A stretch of 27,984 bases of DNA from Nostoc sp. GT001 (GTDB lineage Bacteria; Cyanobacteriota; Cyanobacteriia; Cyanobacteriales; Nostocaceae): assembly GCF_030382115.1 (NCBI RefSeq), contig NZ_JAUDRJ010000003.1, forward strand, positions 6,399,075 to 6,427,058, written 5' to 3'. The notes below the pieces were generated by a model that made no database searches, was not told the DNA's origin, and saw only the letters and a list, made by a program, of their open reading frames with translations. The stretch's first letter is position 1. Every line of letters begins with the position of its first letter. Both the position numbers and the translations under genes were made by a program. Of this stretch, positions 1-7,699 are shown piece by piece.

Positions 1-82
1 AACACTCCATAACTAAAGTTATTGGCTATCTCCCAAAGAAAGAGGGTATTTCTCCTTTTTCCTTTGCTCCTCTGTTTTTTGC

Positions 83-580
83 TCAAAGACCTATAACATA
101 CTTTTGCCACTCTGTATGCAGTCCACTCTTAAGATGTTTGCTGACCTCGAAATAGAGACTGCTATAAGGTTGGCGCGGGGGATGACGCAAAGGCATGTGA
201 GCTTCGTGGGGAGTCCGACTGCCTTTTTTGACATTGCAACGGACACAAGCGGTAACAATATTCTCCCAAGTATCGCCTCCGCCGCGCGATCGCGGTATTA
301 CATGGTCTAGTGTCAATTCATCCCCTGTGAAACCACAGTATTGACAGGCATGACCATCACGGTGCAATATATTTCGGCGAGTTAGAGGGATTTCTTTATA
401 AGGAACGCGTACATAATGACGCAACCGGATCACGGTCGGCAACGGGAAATCCGTGTACAGAAATTTACCGTTGTGTTCCACGCGTTCTGCTTTGCCCTTG
501 ATTAAAAGAACTACAGCGCGACGCCAACTCGTTATATTGAGAGGTTCGTAAGAGGCGTTTAAGACTAAAACCTTCCCCAT
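83..580 (-). CDS. HNH endonuclease family protein
   Basis: A 165-residue protein with a clear HNH nuclease core at about residues 68-120: a CxxC pair (C79, C82), the LDHVIPRSRGG segment with the metal-site His (H93), the ENIVTAC segment with N107, and a second CxxC (C112, C115) that completes a structural zinc site. The N-terminal 65 residues (starting MGKVLVLNASYEPL) are typical of the short stand-alone HNH proteins conserved across cyanobacteria. HNH domains cut DNA using one divalent metal ion; the substrate of this protein is unknown. The ATG at 580 gives the conserved MGKVLVLN start, but no strong ribosome-binding site is visible. No methylase, integrase or intron is adjacent, so it looks like a stand-alone conserved gene rather than part of a mobile element. 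The family call is firm; the role is not. Confidence 0.9.
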   Translation of the reverse strand: MGKVLVLNASYEPLNITSWRRAVVLLIKGKAERVEHNGKFLYTDFPLPTVIRLRHYVRVPYKEIPLTRRNILHRDGHACQYCGFTGDELTLDHVIPRSRGGGDTWENIVTACVRCNVKKGSRTPHEAHMPLRHPPRQPYSSLYFEVSKHLKSGLHTEWQKYVIGL

Positions 581-698
581 TATTTGCGCTCAGGGTATGA
601 GTTTTACAATATATTAACACAAATACACCCTGCTAGGGGGATAAGAAGAAATTATACTTTCGGGAGAATTTGGAAATTGAGTGATGAATAAAAAGTTA

Positions 699-726
699 GG
701 AGTGAGGAGTGAGGAGTTAAGAGTTG
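699..726. repeat. Heptanucleotide (STRR-type) repeat, four units
   Basis: Four consecutive 7-bp units of the GGAGTGA type (699-726, the last two diverging to GGAGTTA and AGAGTTG). Such short tandemly repeated repetitive sequences are characteristic of intergenic DNA in heterocystous cyanobacteria. The 424-bp gap between the HNH gene and alr otherwise shows no convincing gene. Confidence 0.7.
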
Positions 727-833
727 GAAAGTCAAATTTATTACTTGATTAAAATTATTACTTAGACTAACGCAATCGCGCAGTGTCTCGTAGAGAAGAA
801 CGGAGTGAAAAGTTGATCCATAAGATTTACTTT

Positions 834-868
834 TAACTTATAACTGATAACTCATAACTCTTAACTTT
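834..868. repeat. Heptanucleotide (STRR-type) repeat, five units
   Basis: Five consecutive 7-bp units of the TAACTNA type (TAACTTA, TAACTGA, TAACTCA, TAACTCT, TAACTTT). The reverse complement resembles the cluster at 699-726, so the two clusters form an imperfect inverted pair about 110 bp apart. This lies upstream of alr; no regulatory role can be read from it. Confidence 0.7.
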
Positions 869-1004
869 TACTTTAGCGCCGCAACATCTTGTATCAATTC
901 CAATCTGAAGGTTAAACTTCCTATTTAATCTGATCTCGCTTTTAGGAGCGTGTATAGATAGATAACTTGCAAGTTTAGCCGTGGCGGGATAGGAGTCAGT
1001 ACAA

Positions 1005-2192
1005 ATGTTAAGTCGCAAACAAATCCCTGGTGTAGTTCCGAATCAGCAGTGCGATACCTACGCGTGGTTTTCGCAACGAGCTTGGGTAGAAATTGATTTA
1101 GAGGCGTTGTCGTACAATGTAAAGCAATTGGTGCAGTTTTTATCGCCGCGTACCCAGTTGATGGCAGTAGTAAAAGCTGATGCCTACGGACATGGAGCAG
1201 TAACAGTCGCCCAAATTGCCATCCAATCGGGAGCTAGTTGCTTAGGAGTGGCTACAGTTCCAGAAGCTATTCAATTGCGAGAAGGCGGGATTCAAGCGCC
1301 CATTTTGATTTTAGGGGCAACTCATACACTAGAGCAAATTCATGCGATCGCCCAATGGAAACTTCAGCCCACACTCTGTAGCCCTAAACAAGCTTTAGTA
1401 TTTTCTGATACCTTAGAATCGATGAATCATGGTTCTCCAGTGCCCGTACACATTAAATTAGACACGGGAATGTCGAGGTTGGGAACTGATTGGCGGCAAG
1501 CTGGCGAATTTGTGCAATTAGTGCAGCGATTACCACATCTTAATATTGCCAGTATTTATTCTCATTTGGCGACAGCAGACGATCCTGATACCACGGCAAT
1601 GGAAGAACAGCATAAACGATTTGAGGATGCGATCGCTCAAATCAAAGCAATGGGAATTCAACCGCCTTGCTTGCACTTGGCAAACTCAGCCGCCGCACTC
1701 ACAAATCCGGCATTGCACTACGACATGGTGCGTGTAGGTTTAGCTGTTTACGGACTCTACCCAGCAACCCATTTACAAAATGCGATCGATCTCAAGCCCG
1801 TTTTGCAACTTAAGGCACGAGTTACCCAAGTCAAAACAATTGCCGCAGGAACAGCTGTTAGCTACGGGCATAAATTTATTGCCCCGCGTGAACTTCGCCT
1901 CGCCGTCGTGGGAATTGGCTATGCTGACGGTGTTCCTCGCAGTCTTTCTAACAAAATGCAGGTGTTAATTCGCGGTCAGCGGGTGTCGCAAATTGGGACA
2001 ATTACAATGGATCAGTTGATGCTGGATGTGAGTGCCATACCCAATATCCAAGAAGGAGAAGTAGTCACCTTGCTAGGGGAACACGGAAAAGAACAAATTT
2101 CAGCGGACGATTGGGCAAAACAATTAAACACTATTTCTTGGGAAATTCTCTGTGGTTTCAAGCATCGTCTGCCTCGTGTTGCAGTTATGTAG
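1005..2192 (+). CDS. alr: Alanine racemase
   Basis: A 395-residue PLP-dependent alanine racemase that interconverts L- and D-alanine, supplying D-Ala for peptidoglycan in the cytoplasm. The PLP-binding lysine is K57 in the motif AVVKADAYGHG. The HIKLDTGMSRLG block (148-159) is the second conserved region, and the catalytic tyrosine on the opposite face is Y286 in AVSYGHKF. Length fits the family (about 360-390), with roughly 20 extra residues at the N-terminus before WVEIDLEAL. The ATG at 1005 is preceded by AGGAG at 991-995, a good spacing, which supports this start. The tRNA-Leu gene follows about 100 bp downstream on the same strand but is probably transcribed separately. All key residues are present. 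Confidence 0.97.
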   Translation: MLSRKQIPGVVPNQQCDTYAWFSQRAWVEIDLEALSYNVKQLVQFLSPRTQLMAVVKADAYGHGAVTVAQIAIQSGASCLGVATVPEAIQLREGGIQAPILILGATHTLEQIHAIAQWKLQPTLCSPKQALVFSDTLESMNHGSPVPVHIKLDTGMSRLGTDWRQAGEFVQLVQRLPHLNIASIYSHLATADDPDTTAMEEQHKRFEDAIAQIKAMGIQPPCLHLANSAAALTNPALHYDMVRVGLAVYGLYPATHLQNAIDLKPVLQLKARVTQVKTIAAGTAVSYGHKFIAPRELRLAVVGIGYADGVPRSLSNKMQVLIRGQRVSQIGTITMDQLMLDVSAIPNIQEGEVVTLLGEHGKEQISADDWAKQLNTISWEILCGFKHRLPRVAVM

Positions 2193-2201
2193 TTGGGAAT
2201 T

Positions 2202-2247
2202 GGGAATGGGGCATAGGAAATTAATTTCTCCCTTGTCCCCTATTCCC
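2202..2247 (+). terminator. Imperfect hairpin after alr, possible terminator
   Basis: GGGAATGGGG (2202-2211) can pair with CCCCTATTCCC (2237-2247) with one bulged base. There is no clean U-tract after it, and G-rich/C-rich runs like this are common dispersed repeats in Nostoc genomes, so it may be only a repeat. Confidence 0.35.
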
Positions 2248-2289
2248 TATTGCCATAATTATTTTATTATGATATGTTAGTAAACTGAT

Positions 2290-2371
2290 GCGGATGTGGC
2301 GAAATTGGCAGACGCGCTAGATTTAGGTTCTAGTTCCGAAAGGAGTGAAGGTTCAAGTCCTTTCATCCGCA
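2290..2371 (+). tRNA. trnL: tRNA-Leu (anticodon UAG)
   Basis: Cloverleaf read by hand: acceptor GCGGATG pairs with CATCCGC; the anticodon stem CTAGA/TCTAG encloses the loop TTTAGGT, giving anticodon UAG (reads CUN Leu codons). A class II long variable arm (TTCC-GAAA-GGAG) and a T-arm with TTCAAGT follow. The discriminator base is A, and the next bases are CTT, so CCA is not encoded. The long variable arm and A73 fit leucine identity. Confidence 0.96.
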
Positions 2372-2382
2372 CTTAATTTATG

Positions 2383-2416
2383 AAAACTGCATGAGCCAAC
2401 AGACTCATGCAGTTTT
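2383..2416 (+). terminator. Strong hairpin just after tRNA-Leu
   Basis: AAAACTGCATGAG (2383-2395) pairs perfectly over 13 bp with CTCATGCAGTTTT (2404-2416) across an 8-nt loop, and the right arm ends in a run of five T. It starts 12 bp after the tRNA and is a convincing intrinsic terminator for it. Confidence 0.85.
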
Positions 2417-2537
2417 TGAATTAATTCATCCTCAAGTGCAAGCACGAGAGTTGATAGACATAGATTATACCGATAGATGAATATTTAGATTAAGACTTTT
2501 TAGCTGATTAGTGGATTATCGAACAGAATTCAAAAGT

Positions 2538-2709
2538 CAGGAGTCAGAATTCAGCAATGTTTTCTGTACGACTGGCGGTGCTTCGCAGCGTTAGCGAGTA
2601 CTCGATCGTCTGAATAATCGGCGTTTTTGCACCCCCACCAAATTGAAATTTGGTAGTGCAACAATTCAGTTGCGTGTCTGAATCCCCGACTGATTGATTC
2701 TGACTCCTG
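2538..2709. repeat. Inverted-repeat intergenic element
   Basis: CAGGAGTCAGAAT (2538-2550) is an exact inverted copy of ATTCTGACTCCTG (2697-2709). Between them lie a dispersed GCTTCGCAGCGTTAGCGAG-type repeat and a small palindrome around 2638-2653 (CCAAATTGAAATTTGG). The 'gactcctgaattc' type sequence is a familiar intergenic repeat in Nostocales. The rest of the 2418-2743 gap shows no gene. Confidence 0.5.
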
Positions 2710-2743
2710 AATTCAGAATAGCTGAATTCTTCTTCAATGATAT

Positions 2744-3079
2744 TTAACCCACAGCATAATCTGTAAATTGGCGCTTAAATGGCGAATGAAAACCGATGAC
2801 AATATCCTGCTTGGGGATACCTAAATTTGCTAAATCTTCTCCTACTTCATTTTCTGTCCCATTGTGTTGCAGCCAAACTTTACCATCTTTGATATCTAGA
2901 TGTAAAAAACAACCATAAACACGACGTTGATTTTTCCAACCGATATTTACAAGTTGATAGTGGTGATGTTCTGTGTCAAAAATTAATTGGGTTTCAATTT
3001 CTGGATCTTGACTAGAAATTGCAGCATATTCTTGGAGAAGTTGCTGAATTATTTGTTGATATTTTTTTAGTTTATCCAT
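2744..3079 (-). CDS. xisI: XisI-like fdxN element excision controlling factor
   Basis: A 111-residue protein of the XisI family, recognised by the N-terminal MDKLKKYQQIIQQLLQEYA helix, the FDTEHHHYQLVNIGW strand region, the RVYGCFLHLDIKDGKVWLQHNGTE core and the C-terminal IVIGFHSPFKRQFTDYAVG. In Anabaena, XisI and XisH are needed, along with the recombinase XisF, for excision of the fdxN element during heterocyst development; the biochemical role of XisI is unknown. It overlaps the end of the xisH gene by 13 bp, so the two are one transcription unit. No recombinase gene lies within this window. Stand-alone xisHI pairs are common in cyanobacteria, so a function outside element excision is likely. 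Confidence 0.93.
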   Translation of the reverse strand: MDKLKKYQQIIQQLLQEYAAISSQDPEIETQLIFDTEHHHYQLVNIGWKNQRRVYGCFLHLDIKDGKVWLQHNGTENEVGEDLANLGIPKQDIVIGFHSPFKRQFTDYAVG

Positions 3080-3483
3080 TCGACAATATCCTCTGTTACA
3101 GGCTGATAAGTAATCAATTTAAGTTGATATGTTTTAATAATGTTTTGTACAAGTCTGATAGTGAAGAAGGAAGTATATGTATCGATGGGAACTGCTAAAT
3201 AGAGAGTCCGATCTGGTTCTTGTTCAGATAATGCTAGTCGATAGTTAATAAATTGTCCTAAAGCTGTGTGAAATTCAGAAATTGCAGATGTTTTAAAAAA
3301 GCTTTTAATTTCAACAGCAATTTTTTCACCCTCTCTTTCTGCTGCTAGAATTCTTTCTGCACCTAAGTCTATGTACATATCCCCTAACTCGAAACTGACG
3401 GGTAAGGGATCATGGGTGATTTTCCACCCTTCCTTTTCTAGCCCTTTTTTGACTGCGTTGTGAAAGATATCTCTTGCTGGCAT
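3067..3483 (-). CDS. xisH: XisH-like fdxN element excision controlling factor
   Basis: A 138-residue XisH-family protein, starting MPARDIFHNAVKKGLEKEGW. The segment DLGAERILAAEREGEKIAVEIKSF (from D39, with E58 and K60) has the spacing of a PD-(D/E)XK nuclease active site (D...ExK), consistent with the restriction-endonuclease-like fold expected of this family; whether it cuts DNA is not shown by the sequence. It is transcribed first in an overlapping pair with xisI. Full length with no visible lesion. The neighbouring genes do not suggest an excisable element, so its partner recombinase, if any, is elsewhere. Confidence 0.93.
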   Translation of the reverse strand: MPARDIFHNAVKKGLEKEGWKITHDPLPVSFELGDMYIDLGAERILAAEREGEKIAVEIKSFFKTSAISEFHTALGQFINYRLALSEQEPDRTLYLAVPIDTYTSFFTIRLVQNIIKTYQLKLITYQPVTEDIVEWIN

Positions 3484-3785
3484 AATATAACATTATAAAG
3501 GATTTTCTATTTCGTAATTCGTAATTATGTAGCGATCGCATCCTCCTGTTACTGAAACTGTAAGTGGGCAATCACTTGCGGTGGGCTACGCCAACGCATT
3601 CATCAACAATTAAAGGATAATCTTAAAAACTTCAGTAGCTAGTTTTTTGTTGAATGTAGATGTAGGGGGATTAGCGATCGCCGTTAGTAAATTATCATCT
3701 GTGATAAGATTTGATACTTTTTTGGAATCTAGGGTACTGGTGTTGAAGTATTCTCATAATAAAATTGCGTCTCACGCCCTTACCT

Positions 3786-5025
3786 ATGAACGGTCAATCA
3801 TCATCAACCCCTAGAGATGGCAAATACTTGGATTTTTTGCAAGAGGTATTGCTAGCAGTCCATAACAGCAATGGCGACCCAATAATAGTACATACCATAT
3901 TACAAGCAAATCTGGCTAAATTAGATTTGCATTTGGCGGATGTGCTGAAAATTCGGGCAACAGAAAAACTAGCAGAAGCACAACCAGACCAATCACTATT
4001 TGATACAGGAACAAATATTTTTACTTTCTGTAATTTACTCCTAGATTTTGTCTTGGGGAATCGTGCCGACAATATCGAAATTATTATTGCTGGTTATGAA
4101 ATAGCACTAACAGCTTTTAATCGCCAAGACTTTCCTGATAGTTGGGGAAAAGTACAAACTTATCTTGGTAATGCCTATAAATCCCGTATTCACGGAGAGT
4201 ATGCTAATAACTTGGAAATTGCGATCGCCTATTCTCAGGAAGCACTGACAGAATGTACTCGCGATCGTTTTCCCCAAATATGGGCTTTGTCACAACATCA
4301 TCTTGGTAATGCCTATTATGAGCGTATCCGTGGGGAAAGAGCAGAGAATATAGAAACAGCCATTGTCTGTTATCAAGAAGCATTACAAAGAATATACGCG
4401 CAACGCCAATCCCTATCGCTGGAGTGTGATACTTAAGGATATGGGTGCTGCCTACAGCGATCGCATCTTGGGAGAACGAGCCGATAGTTTAGAAGCAGCA
4501 ATTTCCTGTTATCAAGAATCATTAACAGAATGCACTCGCGAGCGTTTCCCCCAAGATTGGGCAGCAACACAAATTAATCTTGGTAATGCCTACAGTAACC
4601 GCATCCGTGGAGAAGAAGCCGAAAATATAGAAGCAGCAATTTCTTGTTATGAAGAAGCATTAAAAGAATCCTCGCGCGATCGCAACCCTTTGTTTTGGGG
4701 TTGGATACACATGAGTCTTGCGAAAGCCTATAATGAGCGTATTCGTGGGGAACAAGCTGACAATTTGGAAAAAGCCATTGCCTGCGGTCGAAAAGCCTTA
4801 GAAGAATGTACTCGCGATCGCTTTCCCAGACACTGGGCAATGATACAAAATAATCTTGGCATTGCCTACAGTAATCGTATTTTTGGGGAACACGCGGAGA
4901 ATTTGGAAACCGCCATTGCTTGCTATCAAGAATCACTAGAAGAACGCACTCGTGAGTGCTTACCTTATGATTGGGCAAGGACACAAAATAGTCTTGGCAG
5001 TACCTACAGTAAACATCCACAGTAG
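3786..5025 (+). pseudogene. TPR-repeat protein gene with a single-base frameshift
   Basis: Two overlapping open frames encode one protein made of about seven 46-residue tetratricopeptide-like units with the consensus LGNAYxxRIxGExAENLExAIxCYxEALxExTRDRFPxxW. The first frame (from ATG 3786, or TTG 3765) reads correctly up to EALQ and then leaves the repeat pattern; the other frame resumes it at EYTRNANPYRW. Removing one A from the AAA run at 4387-4389 restores a continuous reading of about 412 residues. Such arrays in cyanobacteria are often the sensor part of larger TPR-CHAT proteins. Here the last unit stops abruptly (SKHPQ, stop at 5023-5025), followed immediately by a dispersed GGGCTACGCCTACGC-type repeat, and no CHAT protease domain is found. 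The gene is probably decayed, unless the extra A is a sequencing error. Confidence 0.8.
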
Positions 5026-5175
5026 GAACAATTTTGCTGTGCGATGTCTACAACGGGCTACGCCTACGCGCATTTTGGATAACCAGAAAAATTAACCTGG
5101 AGACATCAGTTAATTTCACACCTTTTCCTGGTACAGTTGCTAACCCTTCTGAATTCTGTTTTATTTTTGTCAAAA

Positions 5176-5371
5176 AAAATCAGTATTATCCCTGTGGTCA
5201 TAACGGGAGTATTTAATTAAAAGTGGCTTCAGATAGTTCTTACTTGTTTAAAAACTAGATTTTACTTAAGTGTAAATACAGAAGTTAAAAGATATTACAT
5301 TAATAAAATCAGTATTATTCCTGTGGTCAGATTGGGGTTACTCAATGGAAAGTGGCTTCATCTAGTCTTGA
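5176..5371. repeat. Direct repeat pair, about 66 bp, 129 bp apart
   Basis: The stretch 5176-5241 recurs at 5305-5371. Shared blocks are AAAATCAGTATTAT, CCTGTGGTCA and AAAGTGGCTTCA, in the same order and spacing, with divergent bases between them. It lies in the 600-bp gene-free region (5026-5628) ahead of the chemotaxis operon. Nothing else convincing is seen in that gap. Confidence 0.75.
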
Positions 5372-5628
5372 CATTTTTATGTCTTATTTCTCGAAAGATG
5401 TTGATAAATCTCAGTAACACTAAGTAGATTAATCACAATTTACGAATTTACTAAGATTTGCTCATCTGAAAATAACGCTACTCTCGTTGAGTTTCACCAC
5501 AAACCTAGATGTAAACTGATGTACTTTAAAATCCAAAAGTTTAATGCTTTTTACTTGATTTTAATTGTGGAATAACTTTACACGAGTTTAGCTTACACGT
5601 ATCGAATTTTAGCTGAAGTAAAAGCAAA

Positions 5629-6696
5629 ATGAGCACAACTCCTATAGGTAGCTACAGGTTGTTCCAGAAACTACATCCGCTATCTCTGTTGGCACAATTA
5701 ACAAGTCGGCGTGCTACGGGTTGCTTAAGCGTATTTACCGGGATAGTCTCTTGGTCAATCTATCTAGAGGACGGTAAACTTACTTATGCCTCCTATTCAG
5801 ATAAACTATTTGAGCGCCTTGATAGTCACTTACGGCGTTTGAGTCAGCAAATTCCTGCTCTCAACAGCGCCACTCGCGTACAGATGCGGCTGATGTTTGA
5901 GACGAAAAATGAACATCAATCAATACCAAATGCGGATTACCAAGCTATTTGTTGGTTAGTCAATCAGGACTATATTACCTCTGTGCAAGCAGGAAGCCTG
6001 ATAGACGAATTGGCAAAAGAAGTAATGGAATCATTTCTATGTTTAAAAGAAGGTAGCTATGAATTCAGTCCAGAAAGCTCTTTGGACGAACAACCAAAGT
6101 TCTGTCACCTGGATTTACGGTTGCTTGTTGAACACTGTCAAAAGCAATTACGAAATCGGCAAAATATTCAGTCATCAATTCCGGCTGGTGCAAATTCCCA
6201 AGTTTTTTCTACAACACAATCGTCTCAAGTTCAGCCACATCTAAAAATAAAGCTTGGGCAAAAATTGCCAATACCAATCAATTTTGATATTCCTGAGAAT
6301 AATAAAATTACTCAGCCACCTGTTGGTAAAAAACTATATACGATTGCCTGCATTGATGATAGCCAAACTGTTTTGAATTCTATCAAACACTTTTTGGATG
6401 AAAACACATTTTCAGTTGTGATGATCAACGATCCGGTAAAAGCTTTAATGCAAATTCTACGGAGTAAGCCCGATCTGATTTTGCTGGATGTTGAAATGCC
6501 AAGTTTAGATGGCTATGAGCTATGTTCTTTATTACGAAAACATTCAGCTTTTAAAAATACACCGATCGTTATGGTGACTGGTAGAACAGGATTTATCGAC
6601 AGGGCAAAGGCTAAAATGGTCAGATCGTCAGGATATTTAACCAAGCCTTTTACACAATCAGAATTGCTAAAAATGGTTTTTAAGCATCTTGGTTGA
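5629..6696 (+). CDS. PatA-type response regulator (DUF4388 + receiver)
   Basis: A 355-residue protein with the PatA architecture: an N-terminal DUF4388-type domain (about 8-165, with TGCLSVF...SIYLEDGKLTYASY near 30-56), a variable Gln/Ser-rich linker (about 185-235), and a C-terminal receiver domain (237-355). The receiver has the acidic pair IDD, the phospho-acceptor D287 in LLDVEMP, T317-type Thr in VTG and K339 in LTKPF, so it should be phosphorylatable. It heads a five-gene operon in the order of pixGHIJL, pilGHIJL and hmpABCDE; the first gene in those operons is also a PatA-like regulator. In this context it is expected to take phosphoryl groups from the CheA-like kinase and act on type IV pilus motility. 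ATG 5629 has only a weak ribosome-binding site. Confidence 0.9.
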   Translation: MSTTPIGSYRLFQKLHPLSLLAQLTSRRATGCLSVFTGIVSWSIYLEDGKLTYASYSDKLFERLDSHLRRLSQQIPALNSATRVQMRLMFETKNEHQSIPNADYQAICWLVNQDYITSVQAGSLIDELAKEVMESFLCLKEGSYEFSPESSLDEQPKFCHLDLRLLVEHCQKQLRNRQNIQSSIPAGANSQVFSTTQSSQVQPHLKIKLGQKLPIPINFDIPENNKITQPPVGKKLYTIACIDDSQTVLNSIKHFLDENTFSVVMINDPVKALMQILRSKPDLILLDVEMPSLDGYELCSLLRKHSAFKNTPIVMVTGRTGFIDRAKAKMVRSSGYLTKPFTQSELLKMVFKHLG

Positions 6697-6758
6697 TTGA
6701 AATAAGGCAAATAAAAATAACAAAATATGTTTAATTTATTTTTTTAGGAGATTTAATA

Positions 6759-7136
6759 GTGAGCCTGACTTTGCTTGGCACAATTTTGATTGTAGAAGAT
6801 TCTCCCAGTGAATTGGAATTAATGAGCCATTATCTCAAAGAGAGTGGTTACAACGTAATTAAAGCAAGTGGTGCAAAAGAGGGTTTAGAAAAAGCTGTGT
6901 TAGAAAAACCAGATGCGATCGTTACTGATGTAGTAATGCCAGAAATGAGCGGATTTGAATTGTGTCGTTCTCTGAGAAGAAATCCGATTACTGCAAAAGT
7001 GCCGATTGTGGTTTGTAGTTCTAAAAATCAAGAAATTGACCGTTTGTGGGCAATGAGACAAGGTGCAGATGCCTATATAACTAAACCTTACACCCGCGAA
7101 CATCTCCTACGTACTATTAAATCAGTGGTAATTTGA
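6759..7136 (+). CDS. CheY-like response regulator (PilH/PixH type)
   Basis: A 125-residue single receiver domain: acidic pocket in VEDS (about 12-15), phospho-acceptor D57 in VTDVVMPEMSG, the S/T position in VVCSS and K109 in YITKPY. No output domain, so it acts by phosphorylation-dependent binding, as PilH/PixH do in pilus-motility circuits. The start is GTG at 6759, supported by AGGAG at 6746-6750 with an 8-nt gap; there is no better upstream start. The CheW gene begins 4 bp after the stop, so the two are translationally close within the operon. Confidence 0.93.
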   Translation: MSLTLLGTILIVEDSPSELELMSHYLKESGYNVIKASGAKEGLEKAVLEKPDAIVTDVVMPEMSGFELCRSLRRNPITAKVPIVVCSSKNQEIDRLWAMRQGADAYITKPYTREHLLRTIKSVVI

Positions 7137-7140
7137 ATCA

Positions 7141-7638
7141 ATGACTAGTACAAACATTACTCTTTCTTCAAAACCAATCCCGAATAATTTAGCAGATAGT
7201 TATCTGAAGTTTCAGCTAAATCAACAAACTACTGCTGTTTTATCAATGAGGCATACGCAAGAAGCAATTCTTGTGCCTGTTGAATCTATTACGTCAATAC
7301 CTAATATGCCATCCTGCATATTAGGATTAATGAATTGGCGGAGTCGGATAATTTGGGTAGTTGATTTACCAAGAATGCTCAATTTAGAATCCCTAGATTA
7401 TCGACTGCGACAATACAATGTGATCGTTATCCAAGTGGAATCATTGGTGTTGGGATTAGTTGTACAAGAAATAAAAGGTACAACCAAGTTCATAGTTGAT
7501 GATATTCATTCTCCTATCGGACAAGTGACATCCAGTTTAGTTCCTTATTTATGTGGGTGCGTTGTGCAACAGGAAGAAATATTACTGGTATTAGATGCAC
7601 AGGCGATCGCGCAATCTTCTATTCTCCGCAGTGATTAG
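7141..7638 (+). CDS. CheW-like scaffold protein (PixI/PilI type)
   Basis: A 165-residue CheW-domain protein. Family features include the strand ILVPVESITSIPNMPSCILGLMNWRSRIIWVVDLPRML (about 43-81) and the later block VLGLVVQEIKGTTKF. CheW proteins bridge the receptor to the CheA kinase in chemosensory arrays. It starts 4 bp after the CheY-like gene and is followed 61 bp later by the receptor gene, so its partners are encoded beside it. Length and motifs are normal for the PixI/PilI group. Confidence 0.93.
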   Translation: MTSTNITLSSKPIPNNLADSYLKFQLNQQTTAVLSMRHTQEAILVPVESITSIPNMPSCILGLMNWRSRIIWVVDLPRMLNLESLDYRLRQYNVIVIQVESLVLGLVVQEIKGTTKFIVDDIHSPIGQVTSSLVPYLCGCVVQQEEILLVLDAQAIAQSSILRSD

Positions 7639-7699
7639 GGTTTACTACTAAAAACAGCTTTTTAGTGTTCTTATTCACATACTTAGGAGAACTACTTTT

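Noticed and set aside
833..1018. 61-residue minus-strand frame upstream of alr
   Set aside because: It overlaps the heptanucleotide repeats and the start of alr, and shows no conserved features.
5034..5216. 60-residue frame after the TPR gene
   Set aside because: TTG start, spans a dispersed GGGCTACGCCTACGC repeat and the first copy of a direct repeat; no protein-like signature.
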